From: Komagataeibacter swingsii | GTDB taxonomy: Bacteria; Pseudomonadota; Alphaproteobacteria; Acetobacterales; Acetobacteraceae | NCBI RefSeq assembly: GCF_003207895.1 | Contig: NZ_NKUB01000025.1 | Location: 1-37,023 of the forward strand | Reading direction: 5' to 3' | Length of the DNA: 37,023 bases | Shown here: piece after piece, positions 32,702 through 37,023 of the stretch | Layout of the letters: each line of letters opens with the position of its first letter | Position numbering within the stretch: the first letter of the stretch is position 1 | Notes under the pieces: model-generated | What the model was told of the DNA's origin: nothing | The model's input: the letters and a program-made list of their open reading frames with translations, nothing else | Database searches by the model: none | Made by a program: the position numbers and the translations under genes

Positions 32702-33766
32702 ATGCAATACCGTCAGCTTGGCCGTTCCGGCCTGCGGATTTCCGCTTTCACGCTGGGTACGATGACATTTGGCGGCAAGGGTGACTTTGCCAAGACGGGC
32801 GACACCGATCTTGCCGGCGCGCGTCGTCAGATCGACCTGTGCATTGATGCCGGGATCAACATGTTCGACACCGCCGACATCTATTCCACCGGCGTGTCGG
32901 AAGAAATCCTTGGCGCGGCGCTCAAGGGCCGTAGCGACGACATCATGGTGACCACCAAGGCCCGTTTCCGCATGGGCAAGGGGGCGAATGATGCGGGCCT
33001 GTCACGCTATCACCTGGTCAGCGCGTGCGAGGCCAGCCTGAAGCGGCTGGGACGTGACCATATCGACCTGTATTACCTGCATGAATGGGATGGCCAGACC
33101 CCGCTGGATGAAACGCTGGAGGCGCTGGATACCCTGACCCGGTCGGGCAAGATCCGTTACGCCGGGGTTTCCAACTTCTCGGCGTGGCACATCATGAAGG
33201 CGCTGGCCACGGCGGAACGCAACCGCCTGATCGCGCCAGTGTCACAGCAGATCTATTATTCCCTCCAGGCGCGGGATGCGGAATACGAACTCCTGCCCGT
33301 GGCGGTGGATCAGGGGATTGGCGTGCAGGTCTGGAGTCCCATGGCGGGCGGCCTGCTGTCGGGCAAATACCGGCGCGGCAAACCCCAGCCGCAGGGCACG
33401 CGGCAGATCGAGAACTGGGGCGAACCCCCGGTCCATGATATCGAAAAACTGTATGACGTGGTGGAAGTGCTGGTCAGCATTGCCGAATCACGCGGTATCT
33501 CGGCGGCACAAGTGGCGCTGGCATGGGTGGCGCAGCGCCCGGCGGTGACTTCCATCGTGATCGGTGCGCGGACCGAGGCGCAGTTGGTCGACAACCTCAA
33601 GGCCGCCGAACTGAGCCTGACGGCACAGGAAATCAGCCGCCTTGATGATGCCAGCGCGCCGCCGCTGCTCTATCCCTTCTGGCATCAGGCCAGTACGGCG
33701 TCGGACCGGCTTTCCGCCGCCGATCTGCTGCTGCTTGGCCCGACCATTGCCAAAAAAGGCAAGTAA
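32702..33766 (+). CDS. Aldo/keto reductase
   Basis: 354 residues of the AKR TIM barrel. The catalytic tetrad is Asp56, Tyr61 (FDTADIYSTG), Lys86 (TTKARF) and His127 (YYLHEWD). NADPH-binding features include GVSNFSAWH and the C-terminal SIVIGARTEAQLVDNL. It would reduce aldehydes or ketones; the substrate is not predictable. AAGGA precedes ATG 32702 at about 10 bases. It stands alone. Confidence 0.92.
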   Translation: MQYRQLGRSGLRISAFTLGTMTFGGKGDFAKTGDTDLAGARRQIDLCIDAGINMFDTADIYSTGVSEEILGAALKGRSDDIMVTTKARFRMGKGANDAGLSRYHLVSACEASLKRLGRDHIDLYYLHEWDGQTPLDETLEALDTLTRSGKIRYAGVSNFSAWHIMKALATAERNRLIAPVSQQIYYSLQARDAEYELLPVAVDQGIGVQVWSPMAGGLLSGKYRRGKPQPQGTRQIENWGEPPVHDIEKLYDVVEVLVSIAESRGISAAQVALAWVAQRPAVTSIVIGARTEAQLVDNLKAAELSLTAQEISRLDDASAPPLLYPFWHQASTASDRLSAADLLLLGPTIAKKGK

Positions 33767-34102
33767 AACAGACATATGATTTCCTGCCCTGACCGGGCAG
33801 GGAAAGCTGCGGGTTGCCGGTCGCAGTGTCGCTGGGTGAATGGCCGGCCCGTTGATAAGGCACGGCAACCTTGACATGGATCAAGGTTGCGACCCCGGTG
33901 GCAATGGTCAGCTATTCCCCATGGAAACCCGGTCCGCCCGGTGCGCTATGACAGGAAACAGGGGAAGGAAATCCACGCCCGATATCTTGTAATAACATCC
34001 AGTTGATCCCATCTGGAATCCAGCGCCTTGCCGTTGCCTGCTGAGGGACGGCGCAGAGGCACAACCTGTTATGTCGCCTGATTGAAAGGGACGAGGGAAT
34101 AG
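33767..34102. promoter_or_regulatory. Promoter region of clpB
   Basis: About 335 bases without a gene between the reductase gene and clpB. It holds the perfect inverted repeat at 33865-33890. A heat-shock sigma-32 promoter is expected; CTTGAC (33870) with ACCCCGG 16 bases on, or CCCCAT at 33917, are partial matches only. GGGACGAGGGAA is the ribosome site before 34103. Confidence 0.45.
33865..33890. promoter_or_regulatory. Perfect 10-bp inverted repeat upstream of clpB
   Basis: Arms GCAACCTTGA (33865-33874) and TCAAGGTTGC (33881-33890) with spacer CATGGA. No U-tract follows, and it lies about 100 bases after the reductase stop and 210 before clpB. It could be an operator or a weak terminator hairpin. 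The left arm overlaps a CTTGAC that resembles a sigma-32 -35 element. Confidence 0.6.
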
Positions 34103-36706
<2,604 letters not shown>

Positions 36707-36733
36707 TATCGGCACGCCACACCGGATATGGGG

Positions 36734-36760
36734 AAAGGAGGGGCCAGCCCCTCCTTTTTT
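36734..36760 (+). terminator. Intrinsic terminator after clpB
   Basis: AAAGGAGGGGC (36734-36744) pairs with GCCCCTCCTTT (36747-36757), and the run of T continues to 36760. It starts 28 bases after the clpB stop. Confidence 0.9.
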
Positions 36761-36862
36761 CATATAATTTTCATTTCAGCGCATTTTTTTTGGTACGATT
36801 AGTGAATGGTTTTTGGGTTTAACGGCTGATTTCCGTGTGTTTTTTACGTTTTTGGTATGGCG

Positions 36863-36891
36863 TTGACAGGATGGGCCAATATCCGTAAAAG
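36863..36891 (+). promoter_or_regulatory. Strong promoter, probably of an rRNA operon
   Basis: TTGACA (36863-36868) is a perfect -35 box, with a 17-base spacer and TAAAAG (36886-36891) as -10. An AT-rich, T-tract-rich region resembling an UP element lies just upstream (36780-36860), and a GC-rich discriminator (GCCCCTTCACC) follows, the usual layout of stringently controlled rRNA promoters. Confidence 0.6.
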
Positions 36892-37023
36892 CCCCTTCAC
36901 CGGACGGCGATGCTGCTCCGGCGGGATCTTTGACAAGAGAATAGAGAGAGTATCTGGAAGGGATATGCTGGCGGCGCGGTTGTTGCTCTTTGGGGCGATG
37001 ATTGGCGGTCTGGACTGGGTGAG
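36892..37023 (+). other. Probable rRNA operon leader (start of a 16S transcript beyond the window)
   Basis: Downstream of the promoter, GATCTTTGACAAGAGAATAG (36925-36944) resembles the boxA/leader found before 16S rRNA genes in alphaproteobacteria, and TGCTCTTTGG (36984-36993) is a second boxA-like word. No mature 16S sequence is reached. The alternative is a protein gene from ATG 36965, which has GGAAGGG upstream and encodes a hydrophobic start (MLAARLLLFGAMIGG) but is cut by the window edge. Confidence 0.5.

Noticed and set aside
33870-33922. Sigma-32 heat-shock promoter for clpB
   Set aside because: CTTGAC and CCCCAT are present, but not at an acceptable spacing from each other; left as a possibility within the promoter region.
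36965-37023. Start of a membrane protein gene (hydrophobic N-terminus after GGAAGGG)
   Set aside because: Not called because the promoter and boxA-like layout fit an rRNA leader better. The window end prevents a decision.

Overview
The window is a GC-rich chromosomal segment that looks like an acetic acid bacterium (Acetobacteraceae, most likely Komagataeibacter/Gluconacetobacter). This judgement rests on protein style, codon use and gene order read by eye, not on a database search. Most of the segment is ordinary chromosome. One AT-richer island at about 10.9-14.6 kb is clearly foreign.

Layout. At the left edge is the 5' end of a leftward gene with a signal peptide, possibly a TonB-dependent receptor. 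At 0.86-6.96 kb is a nitrogen-compound locus: a polar amino acid ABC ATPase, a fused substrate-binding/permease protein, a LysR regulator, a divergent guanidino-group-modifying hydrolase (amidinotransferase/DDAH fold) and an M20 N-carbamoyl amino acid hydrolase. A NYN-LOTUS RNA-binding protein follows on the minus strand. At 8.0-10.8 kb is a compact operon of a xylose-isomerase-like TIM barrel, an isopenicillin-N-synthase-like 2-oxoglutarate/Fe(II) oxygenase and a class II aldolase.

The island (about 11.05-14.60 kb) abuts the 3' end of tRNA-Leu(UAA). Three copies of the tRNA 3' end mark two adjoining modules. One holds an HNH endonuclease. The other holds a BglII/BstYI-like restriction enzyme convergent with an MT-A70 DNA methyltransferase. 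No integrase is present.

At 14.8-18.3 kb is an efflux operon (NodT-type lipoprotein, HlyD adaptor, DUF1656 protein, MarR regulator) that lacks the FUSC permease expected between the MarR and DUF1656 genes; a strong palindrome lies upstream of marR. Two small membrane/stress proteins follow. At 19.2-21.9 kb is an intact-looking operon resembling a polyamine-type ABC transporter, but its ATPase has lost every catalytic motif and only one short permease remains. Housekeeping genes fill the rest: a YcgN cysteine-cluster protein, a YgjP-like metallopeptidase, nadK, a Nit1-type amidase, a cation diffusion facilitator, serB, miaA, ilvB-ilvN-ilvC, a FAH-family hydrolase, an aldo/keto reductase and clpB. 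The right edge carries a promoter and leader that look like the start of an rRNA operon.

The most interesting items are: (1) the possible two-step guanidino-to-ureido-to-amine pathway coupled to a dedicated transporter; (2) the tandem tRNA-Leu defence island; (3) the non-catalytic ABC-like operon; and (4) four copies of an ~80-bp dispersed hairpin element in intergenic gaps at about 10.9, 22.4, 23.3 and 32.6 kb.
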